DNA of 14,719 nucleotides, from assembly GCA_002319965.1 (NCBI GenBank), contig DCJQ01000002.1, forward strand, positions 1 through 14,719. The letters are read 5' to 3'. Within the stretch, counting starts at the first letter, position 1; each line of letters opens with the position of its first letter. The notes beneath the pieces were generated by a model. That model was not told the DNA's origin, ran no database searches, and saw only the letters and a program-made list of their open reading frames with translations. This stretch comes from Megasphaera sp. UBA1696 (GTDB taxonomy: Bacteria; Bacillota; Negativicutes; Veillonellales; Megasphaeraceae). Position numbers and translations under genes: made by a program. Below are positions 1 to 6,759 of this stretch, in pieces.

Positions 1-386
1 TGGTCGACGCCGGCCCAGTCGATATCTCCTAAATCAGCCGGCTGAAAATGAGAGAATGCCGTATGCTTGCGGATATTGGCGACAAAAGGATCGCCTTCGA
101 CGACCTTTTCCTTCATCTGAAAACCCGTCATATGGTCGTCATCGGTCCAGACATACTGTTCGTGAATATTATTTTCTTTCAGAAAATTGACGATGCAGCG
201 ACCAAATGGGTCGATGCCGACTTTAGAAATATAGGATACGTCATTACCCAAACGAGCCATGCCGACGGCATAGTTCAATTCAGCCCCGCAGACGTGGCGG
301 GAAAAATGTTCGACCGATTCCAACGGACCCGTTTCTTTGGCGATGAGAAGCCCCATCGCTTCACCAATAGTAAGCACATTTTTCAT
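1..386 (-). CDS. kdgK: PfkB-family sugar kinase, probably 2-keto-3-deoxygluconate kinase (N-terminal part, cut by window edge)
   Basis: The 128 codons visible start with MKNVLTIGEAMGLLIAKETG and continue with a Gly/Asn sugar-binding segment (GAELNYAVGMARLGNDVSYISK, residues about 34-55) followed by a VGIDPFGR-type motif; this is the N-terminal signature of the PfkB/ribokinase fold. The ATP-binding C-terminal half lies off the left edge. Known family members phosphorylate 2-keto-3-deoxygluconate, fructose or related sugars with ATP in the cytoplasm. The KDG assignment is inferred mainly from position: it is the third gene after mannonate dehydratase and a sugar-acid transporter, and mannonate dehydratase makes KDG. 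The ATG at 384-386 has the ribosome site AAAAGGAG six bases upstream. A hairpin (410-431) sits between it and the transporter gene. A fructokinase or another PfkB kinase cannot be excluded from the half seen. Confidence 0.8.
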   Translation of the reverse strand, partial: MKNVLTIGEAMGLLIAKETGPLESVEHFSRHVCGAELNYAVGMARLGNDVSYISKVGIDPFGRCIVNFLKENNIHEQYVWTDDDHMTGFQMKEKVVEGDPFVANIRKHTAFSHFQPADLGDIDWAGVD

Positions 387-409
387 GATAAACTCCTTTT
401 AAAAAGATA

Positions 410-431
410 GAGCCGCTTTAAACAGCGGCTC
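410..431 (-). terminator. Intercistronic hairpin between transporter and kinase genes (weak terminator, attenuator or mRNA-stability element)
   Basis: Perfect 8-bp inverted repeat, GAGCCGCT and AGCGGCTC, around a 6-base loop. On the minus strand it is followed by TATCTTTTT, an interrupted U-tract, and then directly by the kinase ribosome site. It could partly terminate the transcript or shield the upstream mRNA from 3' decay. The position is certain; the role is inferred. Confidence 0.5.
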
Positions 432-449
432 ATCAATGATGTTTTTCAA

Positions 450-1739
450 TTATTTTAAAGGCAAGGGTTCAACTCGACCAACGAGGAACAAATAAGACAA
501 GGCACCAAGTATGCACAAGACACCAGCCGCTGCAAGGGGAACCAAGAAAGAGCCTTCAGTAATCGTCAGCATGACGCCGGTAAATGTCGTAATGAAAATA
601 CCTGCTAAGTTGCCGGCAAAGTTCATGATGCCGCCGATGGAAGCAACGTGTTTAGGCGTAGGCGCAATTTCACCGACGATGACCCAGGTGTTGGAACCGG
701 CGAAAGACAAGCTTGCATAAGACAAAGCGAAGAGGGCCAGGCAAATATAGATGTTATCTACAAAGGCACAAAGGGCAATGCAGGAAGAAAGAAGCATACC
801 GCCAACTAAACAAAGTTTACGGGAAAACGTAGCCGAATGACCGCGTCGCAAGAGATAGTCAGACGTAAGGCCGCCAAGCCATCCGCCGGGAATGGCCAAC
901 AGTGCCGGCAGCATCCCTAAGGTACCCAATGCTTTCAGTGAAAATCCACGAGTTTCCATTAAATAGCTGGGGAACCAGGTGATAAAGAAGTAGATGGCAA
1001 AATTCAGGCAGAACAGGCCGATCATAAGGCCCCAAACGGTCTTATAGCGGAACAAATCAGCCCAGGAAACCTTACCTTCACCGGCTTCTTTAGATTCCGA
1101 AGCCTGATTTTCACCGCGTTCAGCTAATAAAGCTTCTACTTGTTCCGGTGCAATATCGCGGTATTTTTCCGGATCACGATAAATGAACCACCAGGCGAGG
1201 GCCCAACCAATACCGATAAGGCCTGTGATAATAAAGGAGCCTCGCCAGCCCATTACAGAAATGATCCAAGCAATCAACGGCAGCGATAAGGCAGAGCCTA
1301 CACGGGACCCACTGTCAAAAATACTGCAGGCAATGCCGCGTTCTTTCCGGGGAAACCAGTTGTATGCCGCTTTTGCAAAAGAAGGCATAGCCGCCGATTC
1401 ACCGACGCCTAACAAGAGTCTGGATCCGACCATATGACCGAAAGTATGAACCATACCGGTCACGGCCGTAAAGACAGACCACCAGGCAACAGCAAAGGCC
1501 AAGCTCAGACGAACACCGACTTTATCGATAAACCAACCGGCCGGCATCTGGCACAAGGCATAGGTCCAAAAGAAAGCACTCATGATGACGCCCATCGTAG
1601 CCGGATCCAATGCCAGTTCAGCTCGGATATGAGGAGCTGCAATCGCCAAATTTGCACGGTCAATGTAGTTAATGGCATTGGCCAAGAAGCAGAGACCGAT
1701 AATAACCCATCTCATGTTTTTAAAGTTTGATTTTGTCAT
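450..1739 (-). CDS. MFS transporter, ACS family (hexuronate/aldonate/glucarate type)
   Basis: A 429-residue, very hydrophobic protein with about 12 predicted membrane segments and a charged cytoplasmic loop after the sixth (residues about 190-227). The first segment ends in NYIDRANLAIAAP, the typical signature of the anion:cation symporter (ACS) family that includes ExuT and GudP. The MFS loop motif GWFIDKVGVRLS follows at about residues 68-79. These proteins import sugar acids such as glucuronate, galacturonate, glucarate or aldonates with protons. The gene lies 12 bases after uxuA with its own ribosome site AAAGGAGCG, so it is very likely in the same operon and probably imports a uronate or aldonate entering the mannonate/KDG route. 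The exact substrate cannot be read from the sequence. Length is normal for the family. Confidence 0.88.
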   Translation of the reverse strand: MTKSNFKNMRWVIIGLCFLANAINYIDRANLAIAAPHIRAELALDPATMGVIMSAFFWTYALCQMPAGWFIDKVGVRLSLAFAVAWWSVFTAVTGMVHTFGHMVGSRLLLGVGESAAMPSFAKAAYNWFPRKERGIACSIFDSGSRVGSALSLPLIAWIISVMGWRGSFIITGLIGIGWALAWWFIYRDPEKYRDIAPEQVEALLAERGENQASESKEAGEGKVSWADLFRYKTVWGLMIGLFCLNFAIYFFITWFPSYLMETRGFSLKALGTLGMLPALLAIPGGWLGGLTSDYLLRRGHSATFSRKLCLVGGMLLSSCIALCAFVDNIYICLALFALSYASLSFAGSNTWVIVGEIAPTPKHVASIGGIMNFAGNLAGIFITTFTGVMLTITEGSFLVPLAAAGVLCILGALSYLFLVGRVEPLPLK

Positions 1740-1751
1740 AATAACGCTCCT

Positions 1752-2831
1752 TTATAACTGCCCGCATGTGCGGTTAATTGCATCCCACAAGCCGCAGAGA
1801 TAGTTAGCACCAAGGGCGCGGTCATATAAACCATAGCCCGGACGGCCTTCTTCGCCCCAAATCATACGACCGTGGTCAGGACGGACGGGGCCTTCAAAAC
1901 CGATATCGTAAGCAGCTTTCATAATTTCATACATATCTAAGTTCCCAATTTGCGATTTATGAGCTACTTCATTGAATACCCACGGTTCATGAACCTGGAT
2001 GTTGCGGACATGAAGGAAGTTGATACGACCCATTTTACCAAATTTACGAATGATGTGAGGAATATCGTTTTGACGGTTCGAGCCGAGAGAGCCCGTGCAA
2101 ATCGTAAAGCCGTTGCTTTCGCTGTCGACCATCTTGGCAATCTTCATGAGGTCACTTTCGTTTTTGACGATGCGGGGCAGGCCAAAAACAGAAATGGGGG
2201 GATCATCGGGATGAATCGCCATTTTGATGCCCACTTCTTCAGCAACGGGAACAATGGCTTTCAAGAAATATTCGAGATTTTTGCGCAGGCCGTCTTCATC
2301 CATGCCCTGGTACTGTTCAATCAGGTGGGACAGTTCTTTAAGCCGTTCCGGTTCCCATCCGGGAAGGACAAAACCATTCGTATTATCGAGGATTTCCCGA
2401 GTCATGTCTTCCGGCGTCTTACCGGCAATGAGATGGTAGTCATAAGCGAGAACCGTCGAGCCATCATACAGCAGTTTTGCCAGTTCTGTTCGCGTCCAGT
2501 CAAAGACAGGCATGAAATTATAGCAGACCATTTCGATACCGGCCTTGGCAGCATTGCGAAGGGACGTAATATAATTTTCGATGTACTGGTCGCGGCTCGG
2601 AAGGCCTAACTTAATGTCTTCATGGACATTGATGCTTTCCAAATCCTTGAAGACCAAATTATTGGCTTCAGCCTGCTGTTTGATATGCATCAGCGGTTCC
2701 ACCGGCCATACTTCGCCGACAGGAATATCAAATAAGGCACCGACGATACCATCCATGCCTGGAATTTGATCGATTTGCTGCAGTGTAATTTTGTCATCTT
2801 TCTCTCCGTACCAACGGAATGTCATTCTCAT
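1752..2831 (-). CDS. uxuA: Mannonate dehydratase
   Basis: Cytoplasmic enzyme that dehydrates D-mannonate to 2-keto-3-deoxy-D-gluconate in glucuronate breakdown. The 359-residue protein has the UxuA opening TFRWYGEKD and the conserved blocks HPDDPP (H207), CTGSLGSN (C245), FLHVRN (H274) and RPDHGRMIWGE (D319); His, Cys, His and Asp at these places match the family's divalent metal (Mn2+) ligands, so the enzyme looks intact. Bacterial UxuA proteins run from about 350 to 400 residues. The ATG at 2829-2831 is preceded at nine bases by GGAGG; an in-frame ATG two codons later is a less well spaced alternative. It is the first gene of the uxuA - transporter - kinase unit, behind a good promoter with a palindrome in its spacer. 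Confidence 0.95.
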   Translation of the reverse strand: MRMTFRWYGEKDDKITLQQIDQIPGMDGIVGALFDIPVGEVWPVEPLMHIKQQAEANNLVFKDLESINVHEDIKLGLPSRDQYIENYITSLRNAAKAGIEMVCYNFMPVFDWTRTELAKLLYDGSTVLAYDYHLIAGKTPEDMTREILDNTNGFVLPGWEPERLKELSHLIEQYQGMDEDGLRKNLEYFLKAIVPVAEEVGIKMAIHPDDPPISVFGLPRIVKNESDLMKIAKMVDSESNGFTICTGSLGSNRQNDIPHIIRKFGKMGRINFLHVRNIQVHEPWVFNEVAHKSQIGNLDMYEIMKAAYDIGFEGPVRPDHGRMIWGEEGRPGYGLYDRALGANYLCGLWDAINRTCGQL

Positions 2832-2910
2832 AGGTTAATTCCTCCTAATAGTAACTAAAAAATAAACTTTTTATTTTTATTGTTTTTCTATTTATCTTTG
2901 CTACGAACAT

Positions 2911-2939
2911 ATACTACCATACTAGTATCCCTAATGCAA
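2911..2939 (-). promoter_or_regulatory. Sigma-A type promoter of the uxuA operon with palindromic operator candidate in the spacer
   Basis: On the minus strand, TTGCAT (2934-2939) and TAGTAT (2911-2916) are separated by exactly 17 bases. The perfect 10-bp palindrome ATACTAGTAT (2919-2928) fills the spacer, where a bound repressor would block RNA polymerase. The predicted transcript has an AT-rich leader of about 70 bases. The hexamers match consensus only partly. A uronate-responsive regulator (GntR or LacI type) would be expected by analogy, but none is encoded in the window. Confidence 0.5.
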
Positions 2940-3000
2940 TATAAAGACCACATTTTGAACAAATAGAATAATTGATTCGTGACGATGATTTTTACACATA

Positions 3001-3037
3001 AAAAATAGAGATCTCCTCATAGAGGAGATCTCTATTT
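3001..3037 (-). terminator. Intrinsic terminator of the 2-hydroxyacid dehydrogenase gene
   Basis: A 16-bp perfect stem (3003-3018 with 3022-3037) around a 3-base loop, ending on the minus strand in a short U-tract (TTTTT). It lies 25 bases beyond the stop codon of the dehydrogenase gene and before the uxuA promoter, so the two are separate transcription units. Confidence 0.85.
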
Positions 3038-3062
3038 CCGTTAACTGATAGTATCGTATTTA

Positions 3063-4010
3063 TTATAAAACAATGTTTTTCTGATTTCCGGCAAGATAGG
3101 CGTCGATATTATCAAAGACGATGACGGCGCGTTTGGCCATCGATTCAGCCGTCGCAAAGGCGACGTGCGGCGTGACGATGGTGTTCTTCGAATGGAGAAG
3201 GGGATGGTCCGTATCGAGAGGCGGTTCTTTTTCAAAGACGTCGATGCCGGCACCGGCGATTTTACCACTGTTGAGGGCGTCCGCCAGGTCCTGGGAAACG
3301 ACGACGGGGCCGCGGGCTTCATTGATAAGGAAGGCGGTCGGCTTCATATAAGACAGGGTTTCTGCGTTAATCATGCCCTTAGACTGTTCTGTTACCGGGC
3401 AGTGAAGGCTGACGATGTCAGCCTGCGCCATCAGTTCTTTCAGCGGCAAATACTTAATCAATTCCGTATCTTCTTTATGGGAGAAGCCGTTATAAGCGAT
3501 GACTTTAGCTCCGAAAGCATGGACCAATTCGGCTACGCGATGGCCGATATGACCGGTCCCGATAAGGCCGACGGTCTTCCCTTCTAATTCATTTCCCACC
3601 AGACCGGCTTTGGTACCTCCGGCCCGGCAGGCAGCGTCGACTTGAGGAACGCGGCGCAGTAAATCAAGGATCATAGCAATGGTCAGTTCTGCAACGGCAA
3701 CGGTCGAGTAGCCGGATGCATTACTGACTTTAATACCTCTGGCCTTGGCAGCATCGAGGGCTACGTGATCGACGCCGGTAAAGGCGACATCGATATATTT
3801 TAAATTCGGGCAGGCGTTGATGACCTCTGCCTTAAGAGGCATATTGGCAATGATGAGGATATCGGCATCTTTCGCTTCTTCGATTTGAACAGCGACGTCA
3901 TCATTTCTTTCATAGGCTGCAAATTCATAGCCCTTTTCCGTAAGCGGCTTTACATAGGAGTCAAGTAATTCCTGACTGATACCTAACGATTCTAATAAGA
4001 CGATTTTCAT
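3063..4010 (-). CDS. D-isomer-specific 2-hydroxyacid dehydrogenase
   Basis: A 315-residue NAD(P)-dependent dehydrogenase of the D-2-hydroxyacid family (phosphoglycerate, glycerate/hydroxypyruvate and D-lactate dehydrogenase relatives). The Rossmann motif GTGHIG is at residues 151-156. The expected catalytic triad is present: Arg233 in NEARGPVV, Glu262 in DVFEKEPP and His282 in TPHVAFAT. The N-terminal substrate domain includes the usual NASGYSTVAVAEL block (97-109). Length is typical and no ACT domain is attached, which argues against the long form of SerA. The ATG at 4008-4010 has AAAGGAGC upstream. It has its own promoter and terminator, so its place beside the uxuA operon suggests but does not prove a role in sugar-acid or pyruvate metabolism. 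The substrate cannot be assigned. Confidence 0.9.
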   Translation of the reverse strand: MKIVLLESLGISQELLDSYVKPLTEKGYEFAAYERNDDVAVQIEEAKDADILIIANMPLKAEVINACPNLKYIDVAFTGVDHVALDAAKARGIKVSNASGYSTVAVAELTIAMILDLLRRVPQVDAACRAGGTKAGLVGNELEGKTVGLIGTGHIGHRVAELVHAFGAKVIAYNGFSHKEDTELIKYLPLKELMAQADIVSLHCPVTEQSKGMINAETLSYMKPTAFLINEARGPVVVSQDLADALNSGKIAGAGIDVFEKEPPLDTDHPLLHSKNTIVTPHVAFATAESMAKRAVIVFDNIDAYLAGNQKNIVL

Positions 4011-4048
4011 ATTAAAAAGCTCCTTTCAGGATAGTAATCACTGTCTTA

Positions 4049-4054
4049 ATTATA
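4049..4054 (-). promoter_or_regulatory. Promoter -10 element of the 2-hydroxyacid dehydrogenase gene
   Basis: A perfect TATAAT on the minus strand lies 38 bases upstream of the start codon. The -35 is weak: the best candidate is TTACAA at 4071-4076 with a 16-base spacer. The location in the AT-rich upstream spacer supports it. I see nothing else convincing in the spacer up to the next terminator. Confidence 0.55.
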
Positions 4055-4147
4055 CGCAGATAGTAGGGATTTGTAATCCTCTATGGAAAATAAGCATATA
4101 AAATTCGTTGCTATACAAAAAACAGATAGCATACATCAAAAATAAAG

Positions 4148-4187
4148 AAAAAAATACTGCCGGCAATCGGGAGGGACTGCCAACAGT
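4148..4187 (-). terminator. Intrinsic terminator of the exonuclease gene
   Basis: On the minus strand ACTGTTGGC (4179-4187) pairs with GCCGGCAGT (4156-4164), nine pairs of which two are G-U, around a 14-base loop. A run of seven U follows after one A. It begins four bases beyond the exonuclease stop codon. Confidence 0.8.
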
Positions 4188-4190
4188 AAG

Positions 4191-4745
4191 TTATAGCTGT
4201 TTTAATTTTAAATTCGTTTTCCACAGCAGTTCTTCCATCGAGGAAGCGCCTACGGCTTCGGCCGCTTTTAATACGATGTGAGCACAAGCTCTAGCATCAT
4301 CAAGGGCTTGATGGTGCTGGAAAGAATAGCCCAAATAACCGGCAACCGTATCGAGTTTATGGTTGGGCAGATCCGGCCACACGCGACGCGATATTTCTAC
4401 CGTGCAGGCATACGAAGCCTGTGGCTTTTCTAAATGGTAATACTTCAGCAGACTGCGCAGGACGCGCGTATCGAAAACGGCGTAATGGGCCACTAAGATT
4501 CGCCCTTCTAAGTGCGTCCGGATATTGCCCCATAAGGCATCGAATTTCGGTTTATGAGCGACTTGTTCCGGCTGAATCCCGTGAATTTCAATGTTTCCGG
4601 GATCGAATACCATAAAGGGCGGCCGAATCAGTGTATAGCCCTGGCGGACACACTGGTCGTCATTCATGGTGACCGCCGCCAGTGAGCAGGCACTGTTGGC
4701 ATATTTATTAGCCGTTTCAAAATCAAATGCCGTAAAATCAAGCAT
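4191..4745 (-). CDS. DnaQ-like 3'-5' exonuclease (DEDDh; DNA polymerase III epsilon-like)
   Basis: A 184-residue exonuclease domain with all catalytic residues of the DEDDh class: Asp8 and Glu10 in FDFET, Asp92 in AHYAVFD, and His145 and Asp150 in HQALDDA. Such enzymes remove nucleotides from 3' ends using two divalent metal ions, in proofreading, repair or RNA/DNA trimming. No polymerase or BRCT domain is fused, so the partner is unknown; small stand-alone DnaQ proteins of this kind are common in Firmicutes. I start at the ATG at 4743-4745, which has AAAAGGA nine bases upstream. A TTG seven codons earlier (4764-4766) is in frame but would place that ribosome site inside the gene. The gene is single, with its own terminator and a divergent neighbour. 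Confidence 0.88.
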   Translation of the reverse strand: MLDFTAFDFETANKYANSACSLAAVTMNDDQCVRQGYTLIRPPFMVFDPGNIEIHGIQPEQVAHKPKFDALWGNIRTHLEGRILVAHYAVFDTRVLRSLLKYYHLEKPQASYACTVEISRRVWPDLPNHKLDTVAGYLGYSFQHHQALDDARACAHIVLKAAEAVGASSMEELLWKTNLKLKQL

Positions 4746-4759
4746 ACGATACCATCCTT

Positions 4760-4788
4760 TTGACAAAAATCTAAAATCTACTTACAAT
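4760..4788 (+). promoter_or_regulatory. Strong sigma-A promoter of the DUF45 metallopeptidase gene
   Basis: TTGACA (4760-4765, perfect -35) and TACAAT (4783-4788, five of six) are exactly 17 bases apart, giving a predicted start near 4795 and a leader of about 36 bases. The -35 box overlaps the opposite-strand ribosome site of the exonuclease gene, so transcription of the two genes may interfere. Confidence 0.75.
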
Positions 4789-4830
4789 AAAATCTGCATT
4801 CTGATTACGTTATCCGTACGAGGTATTTCT

Positions 4831-5553
4831 ATGAATCGTGAACAATATAGCTTTGCGGCTCAGGACCGGACATTTTCCGTAACGGTCGTCCGCAAAAAAG
4901 TAAAGAACATCAATCTCCATATCCGAAATGATGGGAATCTATTTATTTCAGCCTCGCCCCATGTTCCCTGGGCGTATATCGAGGCCTTCTTACAAAAAAA
5001 GAGCGACCTTATCTGCCGAGCCATACAGAAGTTACAGGAACAGCAGCAAAATTCTCCCTTCCTGACACTGCGTGACGGCGAAACCCTCTTGATTACAGGT
5101 AAGCCTTACCGTCTCGACGTCCGTCTGGGCCTTCGCAATTCCATCCGACGAAACCGTGACACGGTGTTTATGGAACTCAAGGAAGATACGCCGCAGACGA
5201 GACAGAAGCTGTATCATCAGCTTTTGCATCGCATCGGAGCGCCCCTTTTTTCAGACAGTCTCCAACGAATGCTGCCCTTATTTAAAGAATATGACCTCAA
5301 AGAACCGATCCTCAAACAACGAATCATGCGCTCTCGCTGGGGCTCGTGCATGCCCCTAAAAGGCATCGTGACCATGAACACCTACTTGGCCATTATGCCG
5401 GAAGCCATCATTGACCACGTCATGCTCCATGAGCTCTGCCACTTCATCCACCCCAACCACTCCCGCCATTTTTATGACGTCATGACCGTCCGCATGCCGG
5501 ACTGGAAAGAGCGCCGCAAGGCCATGAACCGCTATCTGCCCTACTGCATCTGA
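4831..5553 (+). CDS. YgjP-type (DUF45/M48-like) zinc metallopeptidase domain protein
   Basis: A 240-residue protein ending in the DUF45 (YgjP) signature: HELCH at 200-204 with a third histidine in the NHSRHF stretch (His210 most likely), the zinc-binding site of gluzincin-like peptidases. The block RMRSRWGSC-like region before it (here IMRSRWGSCM, about 167-176) and the N-terminal segment VVRKKVKNINLHIRNDG are also typical. The true substrate of this family is not settled, so no process is assigned. I chose the ATG at 4831, preceded by GAGGT at seven bases and the promoter at 4760-4788; an in-frame extension to 4666 would run across that promoter and antisense to the exonuclease start. Its last 13 bases overlap the end of the convergent lipoprotein gene. 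Confidence 0.85.
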   Translation: MNREQYSFAAQDRTFSVTVVRKKVKNINLHIRNDGNLFISASPHVPWAYIEAFLQKKSDLICRAIQKLQEQQQNSPFLTLRDGETLLITGKPYRLDVRLGLRNSIRRNRDTVFMELKEDTPQTRQKLYHQLLHRIGAPLFSDSLQRMLPLFKEYDLKEPILKQRIMRSRWGSCMPLKGIVTMNTYLAIMPEAIIDHVMLHELCHFIHPNHSRHFYDVMTVRMPDWKERRKAMNRYLPYCI

Positions 5554-6710
5554 TAATCAGGCGGAATCGTCGCCGCAAGTTCCGGCTCTCCGTCTTTGAA
5601 AGTCAGGATGAACACATCTTTAATAGCATCGTGATTCGCGTCAAGGGAAATCGTCCCGGTCGCCCCTTGGTAGTCAATCGTCTTGACCAGTTCCTTAGCG
5701 ACCTCTGTCGGATCCCCGGACTGACAGCGCGAAATGGCAGCTGCCGTCATCATAAAGGCATCGTAGCCAAGGGCTGCATAGCCATCGGGCCAAACGCCGT
5801 ATTTTTCATAATAGGCATGAGAGAACTGACGAGCCGCCTCATTCGACTCGTTCCCGGCATAGTGATCGGTATAATAAAGATTCGTCAGATATTGAGGCTC
5901 AATATCTTTTTCCATTTTGAGGCTGTTCCAGCCGTCAGGCCCCAACAGCGGCACGGAGATACCTTGGCTTCTCAATACTTTAATAGCCGGAATCGTCCAA
6001 TCGTCGTATCCCGGCAGATAAATGACATCGATGCCGTCGGCTTTTAATTCAGATACGGCCTGAACGAGTTCTCCCGGATCCGATACGGCTCGAAAGATAG
6101 GGACCTCGCCTCCGCCGGCAAGAAAAGCACTGCGAAAGTATTCGGCAAGGCCCTGCGCATACATCTTATCAGGATAATAAAAGACAGCCGCCCTGCCGGC
6201 ATGAAGGTTATGGCGGGCATAATCTACCATAGCACGGCCTTGAGAGGCGTCGATAAAGGCTGCCCGGAACATGTATTGATAGACTTCATTGGCCCGAATA
6301 TCGACAGTAATATCGGGCTGTGTCCCGGCCGGACTGATGAGGGGAATCTTGACGGCTTCCACATTTGGAATGACGGCTCTCGTACAGTCGGTAATATCAG
6401 GACCGATGATGGCCGACACGTGTCGTACATTCAGCTGCTGAATAGCTGCCACGGCATCTTCGGGCTTGCCGTGATTATCTACCGCCACGAGCTGTACCGG
6501 TTTGCCCAGCAGGCCGCCGCGTTCATTGACAATATCTTTCGCTAATTCGATGCCTCGTTCGGTTGATGCCGAATAGGACATCCCTTTTCCGCTCAGGGCC
6601 AGATTGGTTCCGATGAGAACCCCTGTATACTGACGAACAAAGGTACATCCGCCCAGCAAAAAGGCAGACAAGAATACAAACAGGACAAGGAACTGAACAT
6701 TTTTTTTCAT
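5541..6710 (-). CDS. LivJ-type (Peripla_BP_6) substrate-binding lipoprotein
   Basis: A 389-residue periplasmic-binding protein of the branched-chain amino acid/amide ABC uptake class. The N-terminus has a lipoprotein signal peptide: KK, a hydrophobic stretch, then the lipobox LLGGC with Cys22. The mature part opens with GTNLALSGKGMSYSASTERG and contains IIGPDITDCTRAVIPN (about 107-122) and PLISPAGTQPDITV (about 128-141), both characteristic. Such proteins capture amino acids, amides or urea for a LivHMGF transporter, but no permease or ATPase gene is beside it. It is probably the last gene of the parB operon, 49 bases after the M23 gene with a strong AAGGAGG site. It could be an orphan receptor or serve a transporter encoded elsewhere; the ligand is unknown. 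Confidence 0.88.
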   Translation of the reverse strand: MKKNVQFLVLFVFLSAFLLGGCTFVRQYTGVLIGTNLALSGKGMSYSASTERGIELAKDIVNERGGLLGKPVQLVAVDNHGKPEDAVAAIQQLNVRHVSAIIGPDITDCTRAVIPNVEAVKIPLISPAGTQPDITVDIRANEVYQYMFRAAFIDASQGRAMVDYARHNLHAGRAAVFYYPDKMYAQGLAEYFRSAFLAGGGEVPIFRAVSDPGELVQAVSELKADGIDVIYLPGYDDWTIPAIKVLRSQGISVPLLGPDGWNSLKMEKDIEPQYLTNLYYTDHYAGNESNEAARQFSHAYYEKYGVWPDGYAALGYDAFMMTAAAISRCQSGDPTEVAKELVKTIDYQGATGTISLDANHDAIKDVFILTFKDGEPELAATIPPDYQMQ

Positions 6711-6759
6711 GAAAGTCCTCCTTCCTTATTTGAAAAAAGTCTGCCAACATATTTAAAAA

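Noticed and set aside
1950..2609. A 219-codon open frame on the plus strand opposite uxuA
   Set aside because: It is antisense to a well-conserved enzyme, has no ribosome site or promoter, and its composition follows from the uxuA codons.
4109..4131. Inverted repeat TGCTAT/ATAGCA upstream of the dehydrogenase promoter as an operator
   Set aside because: Arms of six bases with an 11-base gap in AT-rich DNA are expected by chance, and the site lies well upstream of the -35 region.
4666..4830. N-terminal extension of the DUF45 protein by 55 codons
   Set aside because: It would run antisense over the exonuclease start and across a near-perfect promoter, and has no family similarity. The ATG at 4831 has a good ribosome site.
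6414..6425. Palindrome CGACACGTGTCG as a possible parS site
   Set aside because: It shares only the central CACGTG with the parS consensus TGTTTCACGTGAAACA, and lies inside the lipoprotein coding sequence. No better parS match was seen.
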